DNA from: Pavlovales sp. CCMP2436
Taxonomy: Eukaryota > Haptophyta > Pavlovophyceae > Pavlovales
DNA: 12,141 bases
Reading direction: 5' to 3'
Assembly: GCA_026770615.1 (NCBI GenBank)
Contig: MU631357.1
Span: 381,350 to 393,490, forward strand
Part shown: positions 1 to 7,266 of the stretch, piece by piece
How the letters are laid out: the number at the start of each line of letters is the position of its first letter
Numbering within the stretch: the first letter of the stretch is position 1
Program-made: the position numbers and the translations under genes
Notes under the pieces: model-generated
Databases searched by the model: none
Seen by the model: the letters and a program-made list of their open reading frames with translations, nothing else
Told to the model about the DNA's origin: nothing

Positions 1-1
1 C

Positions 2-154
2 AACTCGATGCTGCGCGTGATCACTACCCCGATCGTTTTTAACGCGGCGAACAAGAACGCTCGTCCGCGTCGCGCGCGCGGCGGCGGCTTCACCTCCGGC
101 ACCACCTACCTCCTGAGCTATTCTGTCTGGGAAAGCCTGACTGGCTTGCTTTGA
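2..154 (+). CDS. Possible 3'-terminal exon of an unknown gene (partial)
   Basis: This frame is open from the left edge to a TGA at 152-154, about 50 codons, while the other two plus-strand frames stop within the first 45 bases. Codons are GC-rich like those of the PP5 exons further on, and base composition drops sharply to AT-rich just after the stop, as expected at a gene end. The peptide has a basic Arg/Gly-rich middle (RPRRARGGG) followed by a more hydrophobic tail ending SLTGLL. I do not recognise the family. The upstream part is outside the window, so neither a splice acceptor nor a start can be judged. Chance openness in GC-rich DNA is a real alternative. Confidence 0.3.
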   Translation, partial: NSMLRVITTPIVFNAANKNARPRRARGGGFTSGTTYLLSYSVWESLTGLL

Positions 155-433
155 CCGTACAGGTACAGAGCTGCCTTCGCCTGATTTATGTAAATATTTA
201 AACATTTTATAACTATTATATTATTTAAAAAATTAAATAATATTTTTTAAAACTAATTAAATTTTCTTCGTTTTCTCAACTTAGCGTAGAAAGTGATCCA
301 CTTAATCGGCACACGACCCATGGGTGGAGCGGAAAATGGGAAAGTGGGTGGGCGGAAGTGGGGGGAGTGAGCGATGATCAGATGAATCAAAATTTAATCA
401 TTTACTGAATAAATGAATAAAAAAATTTATATT
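155..433. other. AT-rich spacer without a gene
   Basis: Strongly AT-rich from about 185 to 270 and again from about 385 to 433, with a short G-rich patch at about 325-375. I see no convincing reading frame, RNA gene or repeat shared with the rest of the window. It could contain the 3' UTR of the frame ending at 154. Confidence 0.5.
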
Positions 434-554
434 ATATAGCGGCTCCCCACTTCGGCGTAGCGCGTAGGAGCCTGCGTCAGAGCGCTTAGATCAGCCTGAC
501 TTGAACTTGAAACGTACCGCCAGCCCGAACCCCCCTACATTAATATAGCGGCTC
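434..554 (+). repeat. Dispersed repeat family A, copy 1
   Basis: A core of about 104 bp (443-546) begins CTCCCCACTTCGGCGTAGCG and ends near CCCCCCTACATTAATAT. It is almost identical (I count two mismatches each) to copies at 7639-7742 (same strand) and 6501-6604 (opposite strand). A diverged fourth copy lies at 6102-6205. The core is bracketed by ATATAGCGGCTC at 434-445 and again at 543-554. This is either a target duplication or a shared edge motif, since the same word occurs elsewhere in the window. No coding capacity. Confidence 0.85.
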
Positions 555-752
555 AGCATGGTTCAACAGGTGTTGTTCACTCACTGACTTGGTCGACGTC
601 AGACGTTAGTTCTGGTAGCAGGGATGGTGGTGGTAACTTTTATACATAAATATATCGGCTCAGCAGTTTTCAAGAGGTCTGGGTCTGAGAGCTTCATGTC
701 AAACACGCATCAGAGAAAGCGTTGGGCAGGGGTCGTAGCCGAGACTACAGCC
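555..752. other. Spacer; contains a second ATCGGCTCAGCA edge motif
   Basis: No gene seen. At about 649-664 an AT run is followed by CGGCTCAGCA, matching the motif at 543-558 and at 6726-6741. The stretch ends at the AGCC target duplication (749-752) of the following TIR element. Confidence 0.5.
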
Positions 753-1172
753 GGGTCAAAATCCGAATTAGTGGCCAGTCCGGGGGGAAATCGCAAAAAA
801 ATCCGGTAAAAATCCTTCAGAGTAACTCACGAACCGGAGGTGGTCCACAAAAGTTAACTGCGGATTTGTGAATAGTGCGGCGCCCCATTTATGAATCCGC
901 AACTAACTTTTGTGCACCACTTCGGGAACCATGACTTTCTTTTCGCTTCCGAACGCTGAGAATCAGAAATGTTAGTTACCTTTAGTATGTTCTCGACCCC
1001 AGAGGCACACGAGAGGCACACAAATTGGGCTCCGACCCTCGAGGAGGGTTCTATTCGACAGCAGCTATCGACACTTAGCGCGCAGGGGCGAACGATGTCT
1101 ACTTCTTCGACCCGGCCACCGCTTTTCCCCCTCTCCAGTGCGGAATCGCGCCACTAATTCGGATTTCGACCC
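753..1172 (-). mobile_element. 420-bp non-autonomous TIR element, copy 1 (MITE-like)
   Basis: The left end reads GGGTCAAAATCCGAATTAGT and the right end is its inverted partner ending CGGATTTCGACCC, giving TIRs of about 23 bp. AGCC flanks both sides (749-752 and 1173-1176), a 4-bp target duplication. The interior is homologous along its length, in opposite orientation, to the elements at 4063-4876 and 4254-4673. Total length is 420 bp, the same as the inner element at 4254-4673. An internal imperfect palindrome lies at about 842-918. It contains no transposase, so it would need enzymes in trans. I cannot assign a superfamily: several DNA-transposon groups make 4-bp duplications. Confidence 0.88.
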
Positions 1173-2308
1173 AGCCCCCCGCCCTTCGCCATTCCCACAC
1201 ACGCATACACACCCGCATCCAACCACCCATCCACACACCCACCCACGATCAGACTAAAGTACGGTGAGCTGCTCCCAGCCCCCCGTGGGCTGCCCCCAGC
1301 CCCCCGCAGCGGTGGGTTCTCAGCCCTCCGCAGCTTCAGCGCGATAAGTTTCCGAACCTGGTCCCTGATGCGCACGCCCGGCCCACTCCTCGCCATCGTA
1401 AGGCGTCTGAAAGCGGCCATGGAGACACCTCGAGTTTTGGTCTTTTTTCACCATCGGCTGCAGTAGCCGCAGGTGATGCCCAACGGGGAAGACCCCCTGT
1501 GCTCGAGACTTTCCGGCGTACACACCAGGGCGGGGAAGGAGTGGAATCCTAAAAGTTGCCCGAGCATGTTGCTTGTTAGTCGTCAGCGATGGCGCGGAGG
1601 AGGCGGCGCGCGCGCCAGAGGCGCCCGCAACGTATCCTCAAGAGGTAAGCCAGCCACAATAATTTCAAATCGAACTATTTGACTAGTTACCCTTGGCGAG
1701 CGGCCCACGATGCTGAATCGGAGGCAAGCATCAACGAGATGACAAATGGCAAATGCGCCCCAGCCCGCCAGCCGTACCAACGCTCGAAACGGTCAAAAAC
1801 AAAAAAAATCTTATGCTAATTTATGAGTAGACATAGAATTGAGTGTGTACGTTTCTAGTTTAACATCCGTCCCCGGGAAGATCTCACTGGATTTAAGTGT
1901 TGACAAAAACACCCAGATCCAGGGATCTACCCCGAGCACACGGATACCGTCCCCACCGCTGATCAGTTCAGCCACACGACGATCGACGACTGACGACTCT
2001 CGACTGGCGCGCTGACCGACCTACACTGCTCTCCCTCGCGTCGTCTGAAAGTGCAGCACCGTCTGCGAGCGCGGCCCACCTTCGCGCATCTCAAACATAA
2101 CCTCCTCGCTAGCCTGGCTCGCATATGTTGAGATTTTTTTCCTGGGGCAAAACCCACAAATATGCGCGGCTTATTTGCTGGCCCATTCTATCCCACCCCT
2201 TGACGGGGGTGGGCCTCGGGCGCAGGACTTTGGGTTGCGGGATGTGGCGGCCTTGCTGGCTCATGTGTGTCTTGACTCATAAGGCGGTCAGGCATCAGGC
2301 GGCAGCAA
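1173..2308. other. Spacer without a convincing gene
   Basis: From 1173 to about 1250 the sequence is CA/CCCA-rich simple sequence. From 1275 to 1330 short CCCAGCCCCCCG-type units recur. A GC-rich patch at about 1580-1640 contains GGCGGCGCGCGCGCC. Around 1790-1870 it is AT-rich. Open frames on both strands are short, overlap each other and look like products of composition. I see no RNA gene. Confidence 0.5.
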
Positions 2309-2926
2309 TTAGGCGGCGACGCGGCGCGCTATGAAGGCGGTGATCCGGACCTGGCAGTTCTGGCAGTTCTGCTCAGGCTCCCATGACGGGTTGTAACGGC
2401 CGAGCGGCGCCCACTGGACGAGATACTGCTTGTTTTCCTGCTCGCCCTGCATGTCCAGGACGGAGTGAACCTCCCACTCGACGGCCGCAACCACCTCAGC
2501 AGCCTCAGCAGCCTCAATCTGCGCGATGGCGAGCTTGATTGCGGCGAGCGCGGCCTCGTGAGCCTGCGCGTCCTTTGCGTAGGCCGCCGCGATTCCTTTG
2601 CGGAGTGCCGCCTGCAACAGGAGTGTCGCCCGAGTAGTAGTGGTCCTACTCACAAATGTACCTACCCAGTCACCCCCTGCGCGCCTCGCACCCCCCTGAA
2701 CGTGCGTTGGTCTTGCCGTGTAGTACATTGGCGTGGCAGGGCGGTGGGGGGTCTTCACATAGCCGCGCGAGAAAGCGCCGGGGGGGTGGCGAGGGAGCGT
2801 GGGGGCCTCGCATATGTGCACGCGGGACCCCCCGCCAGTTCGCGACCCAATCTGCCCGCTAAGCCGCGCCTTCACCCCACGCAAGTCCCGCTGGACCGGA
2901 TATATATATATATATATCGGCTCGTG
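2309..2926 (-). CDS. Chromodomain-containing open frame (exon or remnant)
   Basis: The frame is open from about 2926 to a TAA at 2309-2311. Its last 56 residues (2312-2479) look like a chromodomain, the fold that in known families binds methylated histone tails. They begin EWEVHSVLDM, have the core strand QYLVQW, and have the signature SWEPEQN before a C-terminal helix (VRITAFIARR). Before the domain is an Ala-rich helical stretch (about codons 85-135, rich in AALA, IAQIEAAEAAE) that may form a coiled coil. The more upstream part (2660-2885) is Gly/Pro/Arg-rich and less protein-like, and may be intron. No good ATG opens the frame. C-terminal chromodomains are known in Ty3/gypsy chromovirus integrases and in host chromatin proteins; no integrase or reverse transcriptase motif is visible, so both remain possible. 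Confidence 0.6.
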   Translation of the reverse strand, partial: HEPIYIYIYPVQRDLRGVKARLSGQIGSRTGGGSRVHICEAPTLPRHPPGAFSRGYVKTPHRPATPMYYTARPTHVQGGARRAGGDWVGTFVSRTTTTRATLLLQAALRKGIAAAYAKDAQAHEAALAAIKLAIAQIEAAEAAEVVAAVEWEVHSVLDMQGEQENKQYLVQWAPLGRYNPSWEPEQNCQNCQVRITAFIARRVAA

Positions 2927-3288
2927 CTATCTCGGGTTCCAAGGCCAATTTACTCCTGGAAGCACTGTCCCACCTCAGCGGGTCATGCCCCTTGGGCAGG
3001 GCCTGGACTGGGCTCGCCTCGACGAGTCCCGTACTATCCGCCTCCTCCAACATACGTGCGCGTACGCTCGTGAGACCGTCAAGACGGTCAAGCTCCTCGT
3101 CCAAATCCTCGCCACTCGTACCGGGTGACAACCGCGAGATGAGATTTGGCGACTGGTCGGAAGCGGAAGCTAGGTTGTCTGACTGATCTTCGAACGTCAC
3201 GGTCGGATCTTCGACCTGCCTGTTGGTAGGCAATACTTCGGTGTTCTCTGGGGAGATATGACGAGACCCAGTCCGCTTGAGAACCGGC
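2859..3288 (-). CDS. Acidic open frame upstream of the chromodomain frame
   Basis: The frame is open from just after two TAA codons near 3294-3299 to a stop at about 2859. It follows a possible acceptor CTAG (3292-3289), so it could be an internal exon. The peptide is protein-like and acidic in the middle (SGEDLDEELDRLDG), followed by ARMLEEADS and PLRWDSASRSK. No early ATG exists. It runs into the (AT)9 tract at 2900-2917 and stops soon after it. The chromodomain frame, open on the other side of the tract, is displaced so that ten AT units instead of nine would join the two. It is therefore either the first part of one broken gene or a separate exon. I do not recognise the family. Confidence 0.4.
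2900..2917. repeat. (AT)9 microsatellite at a frame break
   Basis: Nine AT units followed on the plus strand by CGGCTCGTGC, resembling the AT-run plus CGGCTCAGCA motif seen elsewhere. It lies exactly where two minus-strand open frames change register. Confidence 0.9.
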
Positions 3289-3477
3289 CTAGTTTATTAT
3301 TAGTTAGCGCGGGGGCAAAATAAATAAATATATATAATTAGTTGGTTGGGGCACAAAGTTCAGCTTAACTTTTGAGACAGGCAGTCCGTCAGCCATGCAG
3401 TCACTGTCAGTGTCTGACACTCTTTTGAGTTTCGTTAAGGAAGTTACTATGTACTAGCGATCCAGTTGCAAGTGTAA
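3289..3477. other. Spacer without a gene
   Basis: AT-rich with an ATAAATAAATATATATAA run at about 3320-3338. No supported feature. Confidence 0.5.
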
Positions 3478-3558
3478 ACACCCCGCTTGGGTCTTGTGTG
3501 CACACCCCGGAAGCGTAGACACCCCACTTAGGTATTGCGTACACACCCCGGTATTTTG
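3478..3558. repeat. Tandem repeat, 41-bp unit, about two copies
   Basis: ACACCCCGCTTGGGTCTTG at 3478 and ACACCCCACTTAGGTATTG at 3519 start similar units. Each continues with CACACCCCGG, giving a 41-bp period with several mismatches. Confidence 0.7.
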
Positions 3559-3713
3559 TGATCCATGGAGTAGGTAATTTTAAACAGCCTCTGATGAGGC
3601 CTGAGCCTGAGTCTGAAAAGAGGGCAGTGGAATATGCCTAATGTAAGTACTCCCCGGTTGTACGATGCATTAATAGTGCGATGTGTTGCTGCTGATACAT
3701 ACCATGATTACAC
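3559..3713. other. Short spacer with a small hairpin
   Basis: A stem GCCTC-TGAT-GAGGC lies near 3587-3600. Nothing else supported. Confidence 0.4.
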
Positions 3714-3978
3714 AAATTTTTGAGTAGGCAGCAGATTCTGAACGTGCGTGTAACCCTTGAACGGAATAAAATGGGCCTCTGGCAGGGGCCAGCCCCCGCA
3801 CCCCCGGCCTGCGGCGCTTAAATTCTTTTGTGTAGACAGCCGATTCTGAACGTACGTGTAACCTATTAACGTCATAAAATAGCCTCTGGCGGGGGCCAGC
3901 CCCCGCACACCCGGCCTGCGGCGCTTAAATTCTTTTGTGTGGAGAGCAGATTCTGAACATACGTGTAGTAACCCATTA
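3714..3978. repeat. Tandem repeat, about 108-bp unit, roughly 2.4 copies
   Basis: The word GCAGATTCTGAACGTGCG (or close variants) occurs at 3731, 3839 and 3946, giving periods of 108 and 107 bp. Each unit also carries CCAGCCCCCGCAC and CGGCCTGCGGCGCTTAAATT. A minus-strand open frame through it (3708-3908) encodes a repeated peptide (YTYVQNRL then YTHVQNLL), but this follows from the DNA repeat and I do not call it a gene. Confidence 0.88.
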
Positions 3979-4012
3979 CGGACTCCTCATCTTCTTCATA
4001 CAATTTTTCTAC

Positions 4013-4034
4013 GGCACTGCTCTTACTGACCCCT
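4013..4034. repeat. Intact copy of the insertion-site sequence (44-bp direct repeat)
   Basis: GGCACTGCTCTTACTGACCC here recurs 44 bp downstream in the flanks of the TIR element. The left part is at 4057-4062 and the right part at 4877-4896. It is effectively an unoccupied version of the target site next to the occupied one. Confidence 0.85.
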
Positions 4035-4253
4035 ACTCTGAATGCACTTCTAAGGCGGCACTGGGTCGAAATCCGAATTAGTGGCGCGATTCCGCACTGG
4101 GGAGGGGAAAAAGTTGTGGGCGGGACGAAGTAGTAGACATTCTTCGCCCCTGCGCGCTAAGTACCAATAGCTGTTGTCAAATAGAGCCCTTCTCGACGGT
4201 CGTAGCCCATCTCGTGTGCCTCTCGAGTGCATCTGGGGTCGACAACATGCTCA

Positions 4254-4673
4254 GGGTCGAAATCCGAATTAGTGGCGCGATTCCGCACTGGGGAGGAGGA
4301 AAAGTGGTAGCCGGGACAAAGAAGTAGACATTGGTCACCCCTGCGCGCCAAGTGTCGATAGCTGATGTCAAATAAAGCCCTCCTCGACGGTCGGAGCCCA
4401 CCTCGTGTGCCTTTCGAGTGCATCTAGGGTCAACAACATACTAAAGGTAACTAACATTTTCGATTTTCAGCGTTCGGAAGCGGAAAGAAAGTCATGGTTC
4501 CTGAAGGGGTGCAGCGGAGTTAGTGGCAGATTCGCAAAAGGGGCGCCGCCCCATTCACGAATCTGCAGCTAACTCTTCTGCACCCCAGCTAGTTCGTGAG
4601 TTGCTCCGGAGGATAATCACCGGACTTTTTTTGAAATTACCCCCGGACTTGCCACTAGTCCGGATTTCGACCC
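4254..4673 (+). mobile_element. TIR element (inner, 420 bp) nested in its own family
   Basis: It starts GGGTCGAAATCCGAATTAGT at 4254 and ends CCGGATTTCGACCC at 4673. CTCA at 4250-4253 and again at 4674-4677 is the target duplication. Removing the inner element and one CTCA leaves the outer element reading AACATGCTCAAGGTAACT. This aligns without gaps to AACATACTAAAGGTAACT in the inner element itself, and to the inverse in copy 1. The right TIR has two mismatches to the left. It carries an 81-bp internal palindrome at 4506-4586. Confidence 0.93.
4506..4586. repeat. Internal palindrome of the TIR element
   Basis: Arms of 29 nt (4506-4534 and 4558-4586) pair with four mismatches. The outer ends are GGGGTGCAG and CTGCACCCC. 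The loop contains a second small palindrome, GGGGCGCCGCCCC. Confidence 0.85.
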
Positions 4674-5111
4674 CTCAAGGTAACTGATATTTCCGATTCT
4701 CAGCGCTCGGAAGCGATAAGAAAGTCATGGTTCTCGATGGGGCACAGAGGCGCCCCATTCACGAATCTGCATCCAACTCCTCTGTGTCCAACCCGGTTCG
4801 TGAGTTACTCCGAAGTATTTTCACAGGACTTTTTCGCAATTTCCCCCGGACTGGCCACTAATTCGGATTTCGACCCCACTGCTCTTACTGACCCCTGCCC
4901 GAAGTCACACTCAATGATGCAGACTATGAGCCTTCACAGTCACTGCCCCGGAAGGTGTAAACTGTAATATAATGTACCGCATTGCGCGCGCCCGCTCAGT
5001 CCGCAGACCGTGCGGGAGGCGCTTGACCGAAGCTTCAAGATGGGCCTCGACGGTCGTCGCGCCACCGCACGTGCGGCGCAACGACGAGGTTGGTGGTGAG
5101 GGCGCTCCTTC

Positions 5112-5711
5112 TTAACGATGAACCTCCTCGTCGAAGCGCATGGGAATTGGGAGGCGACGCACGTGGTCGTACGTCACCACCGCCAAGTCCTGGACGACGG
5201 GTTGACCAACTTGAGCCCCTTCTAAAGGCCGCGGAGCAGCTCGGCCGTGCGCTGGTACGCCGTAGCGTCGCCGCGGCTCAGCAACGTGGTGCAGCCGATG
5301 AGCTCTAAGAAGCGATGTGAGCAGCTTCCCGAGCCTCGCCGCAGCATGCTGCGCAAATTCTGGGTCGACGCGGTTGGGTGCATCGCGCCAATAAGCCTCC
5401 ACCTCCTCAACGAGTTCCGAGACAGCGCAAAGAGCGAGCACCGCTCGGAATCGTGGATGGCGCGTCGACGCCTATGGCGCGGCGAGGACCATGCCGCGCG
5501 CGAGGAACGGGCCCATGCGGCCACCAGGGCACGCGCAGCCAGCCGCGGGCTCGGCAGCGCAAACGAACGAACGGATGTGCACCCGCGCTCGCTCGACGAT
5601 GAGCAAGACGCGCGCGGGAAGCGCGCGACTCACGCGGTCCAGGCTCACGCGGCCCGCCGTGGGCCGAGCCGCGACGACGAGCGCGAGCACGAGGAACGCC
5701 AGCATGTGCAT
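5112..5711 (-). CDS. Possible signal-peptide protein, frame interrupted (unknown)
   Basis: On the minus strand an ATG at 5711 (or 5705) opens MHMLAFLVLALVVAARPTAG, a good match to a secretory signal peptide: short N-region, hydrophobic core, small residues near a cleavage site. The same frame continues to 5112, broken only by one TAG at 5472-5474. After that stop it is protein-like again (VSELVEEVEAYWRD, PEFAQHAAARLGKLL, and QDLAVVTYDHVRRLP near the end). Between about 5320 and 5222 a neighbouring frame looks better (HRFLELIGCTTLLSR, TAELLRGL). An intron, a nonsense mutation or small indels could explain this. The region is very GC-rich, so long frames occur on both strands by composition. 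I do not recognise a family. A TATA-like palindrome lies about 60 bases upstream. Confidence 0.33.
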
Positions 5712-5769
5712 GTCCGCCCTGGCGAGCTCCCTCAAATCCGCTGGTCAGCCCGCCCTCGCTCGCTCGGCG

Positions 5770-5781
5770 AAATTTAAATTT
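5770..5781 (-). promoter_or_regulatory. AT palindrome upstream of the minus-strand frame
   Basis: AAATTTAAATTT stands in GC-rich surroundings about 60 bases upstream of the minus-strand ATG at 5711. Similar TTTAAA words precede the PP5 start. A core-promoter role is inference only. Confidence 0.2.
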
Positions 5782-5814
5782 GGTGCCAAGGCCGTGCTGG
5801 CGCACCGAATTTGA

Positions 5815-6101
5815 AAATTCGCAACGCTATAACGTGAGAAAGGAAAATTTTATCTATAATACATTTTACTAGTTTCAGATGCATATAAACGTAAACTACT
5901 GTAGCTTTACGAGTTTTCGATATTCAAAGCCCCATCGGCATCGCTTCCGAGCGATACGTCACGTGTGGGATCACCATTCACCAATGAACTCGCTCGCTCG
6001 AGCACTGTCCGCCTGGATCGGGCGGCCCCACGTTGCGTAGCGACGTCAGCGCCTTGTTTTCAGCTTCCTCATCATGATTCCCTTGCGATTCTTCAATATG
6101 T
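5815..6101. other. Spacer without a gene
   Basis: AT-rich from about 5815 to 5925, then mixed. No supported feature before the diverged family A copy. Confidence 0.5.
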
Positions 6102-6205
6102 TCCCCACTTCGGCGTGGCGCGTCGGAGCATGCGTCAGAGGAGCGGCAAGATCAGCTTGATTTGTCACACCGCCAGCCAGAGGCGGAACCCCCCTGGATT
6201 AATAA
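6102..6205 (+). repeat. Dispersed repeat family A, diverged copy
   Basis: TTCCCCACTTCGGCGTGGCG, then GCGTCAGAG, AAGATCAGC, CACCGCCAGCC and CGGAACCCCCC occur in the same order and spacing as in the other copies. There are many substitutions and small rearrangements, so it is older than the other three. Confidence 0.75.
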
Positions 6206-6303
6206 AACTAATCAACTAGTTCAACTTAATAACTAAATTCATAATTAAAAAGAATTCTAAAAACTAACTTACATATTCATATATATATATAAATATATAT
6301 ATA
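6206..6303. repeat. AT-rich stretch ending in an AT microsatellite
   Basis: Low-complexity AT DNA, ending in interrupted AT dinucleotides at about 6277-6304 directly beside family B copy 1. Confidence 0.7.
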
Positions 6304-6407
6304 TGATAGGGATTCAAGCTGGTGTCTGACTGTTCTGAATGTTGTGCTGGTCTGAGCGCTGCGTTGCCCATTGCCTGCTGCGTGCCTTAGTCGGCTGCGC
6401 TGGCTTG
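6304..6407 (+). repeat. Dispersed repeat family B, copy 1
   Basis: 104 bp matching 7512-7615 with about five mismatches. It contains TTCAAGCTGGTGTCTGACTG and ends TCGGCTGCGCTGGCTTG. No coding capacity or known family recognised. Confidence 0.9.
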
Positions 6408-6500
6408 GGCGCCACTTTATAGTGCGCTAATCCTGCCGCATGCTGTTTCTATTACCATCAATTTTTCGTCTGCCGCCCACCTGGGGGAATATCACCGGAT

Positions 6501-6604
6501 ATATTAATGTAAGGGGGTTCGGGCTGGCGGTACGTTTCAAGTTCAAGTCAGGCTGATCTAAGCGCTCCGACGCAGGCTCCTACGCGCTACGCCGAAGTGG
6601 GGAG
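6501..6604 (-). repeat. Dispersed repeat family A, inverted copy
   Basis: Reverse complement of the family A core with about two mismatches to copy 1 over 104 bp. Unlike copies 1 and 3 it lacks the GCGGCT motif on its CTCCCC side and has AGCTGGT there instead. Confidence 0.9.
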
Positions 6605-7266
6605 CTGGTAGAAGTGGTGGATGATATTATGAAATTACTAATTTAAAATAAGGTGCGCGTGGCGACATTTGGAGTTAGCCATTAAAAGGCTAAAATCGAT
6701 CCCAACTCTGATTTTAACACATATGTATATAGCGGCTCAGCAAGGATTTTAACAACACCGTGGTCGTGCTAGGTACTAACTAATGAACCGTATGACTAAC
6801 GCAGTGCACTAATTTTTAGATGCAACCCTGCATCATCGCGTCTAGCGTCGCCGCCTGCGCCTCCCAGAACGCAGCGGAAGGGTCTCTGTCATTGACCGCC
6901 TCCACGCCGCCACGCCAACGCGCACGCCGCAGCTGAATTAAGATACGGGTTAGGGTTATTACGGACGCGATTCGCCTGTGATGCGTCGCGCAGCCGCTGG
7001 CTTCGTCTCCTATAAATGCGGTGGATCAGTGGTCGCTTGCAGCCATCTTGCCAGGCGCCGGGGTCTCGGCAACGCCGCACTCGATGTAGCAGTCTCGACA
7101 GAGTCTCCTCGGCCTACCTGTCTCAGTCGCCCTCGTTGATTGCAGTTGCAGCTGCGCGCCCAAGCCGCTGTCCCGAGCGCGCCGCAGATAGCCCGCCCGG
7201 AAATGTCCGTCACTTTACAAATGTAATTACCAATTAGCTGATAATTAGAGTAATTAAAACAAAATC
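6605..7266. other. Spacer with a GC-rich island and a TATA-like word
   Basis: At 6726-6741 the ATATAGCGGCTCAGCA motif recurs. A small hairpin TTAGCC-GGCTAA lies near 6674-6692. From about 6830 to 7200 the DNA is GC-rich, with CCTATAAATG at about 7008-7017. A plus-strand frame starts at the ATG at 7016 (73 codons), but its peptide shows no recognisable domain. I do not call a gene. Confidence 0.4.

Larger units (their letters stand above)
4063..4876 (+). mobile_element. TIR element (outer, about 390 bp) interrupted by a second element
   Basis: It begins GGGTCGAAATCCGAATTAGT at 4063 and ends with the inverted partner at 4876, flanked by CACT at 4059-4062 and 4877-4880. Without the inner element (420 bp plus one 4-bp duplication) it is 390 bp. 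It is about 30 bp shorter than its relatives because one arm of the internal palindrome is missing near 4742. The adjacent intact repeat at 4013-4034 shows the site before insertion and confirms a duplication of exactly four bases. No coding capacity. Confidence 0.92.

Noticed and set aside
434..554. Target-site duplication of 11-12 bp around family A
   Set aside because: The flanking AT-AGCGGCT word recurs away from family A and is lacking on one side of the inverted copy, so it may be a shared motif rather than a duplication.
2465..3073. 202-codon plus-strand frame opposite the chromodomain
   Set aside because: Low-complexity peptide antisense to a frame with a recognisable domain; a compositional shadow.
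3231..3233. TTG as start codon of the acidic minus-strand frame
   Set aside because: Non-ATG starts are unlikely in a nuclear gene; the frame is open further upstream to a possible splice acceptor.
5247..5814. Long plus-strand frames in the GC-rich block
   Set aside because: Arg/Ala-rich, overlapping frames on both strands as expected from high GC; the minus strand has the signal-peptide-like start.
6501..6604. tRNA-like B box (GTTCAAGTC) in family A, suggesting a SINE
   Set aside because: No convincing A box at a suitable distance, no A-rich tail, and no cloverleaf.
6950..6962. Telomere-like GGGTTAGGGTTA
   Set aside because: Only about two units; no array.
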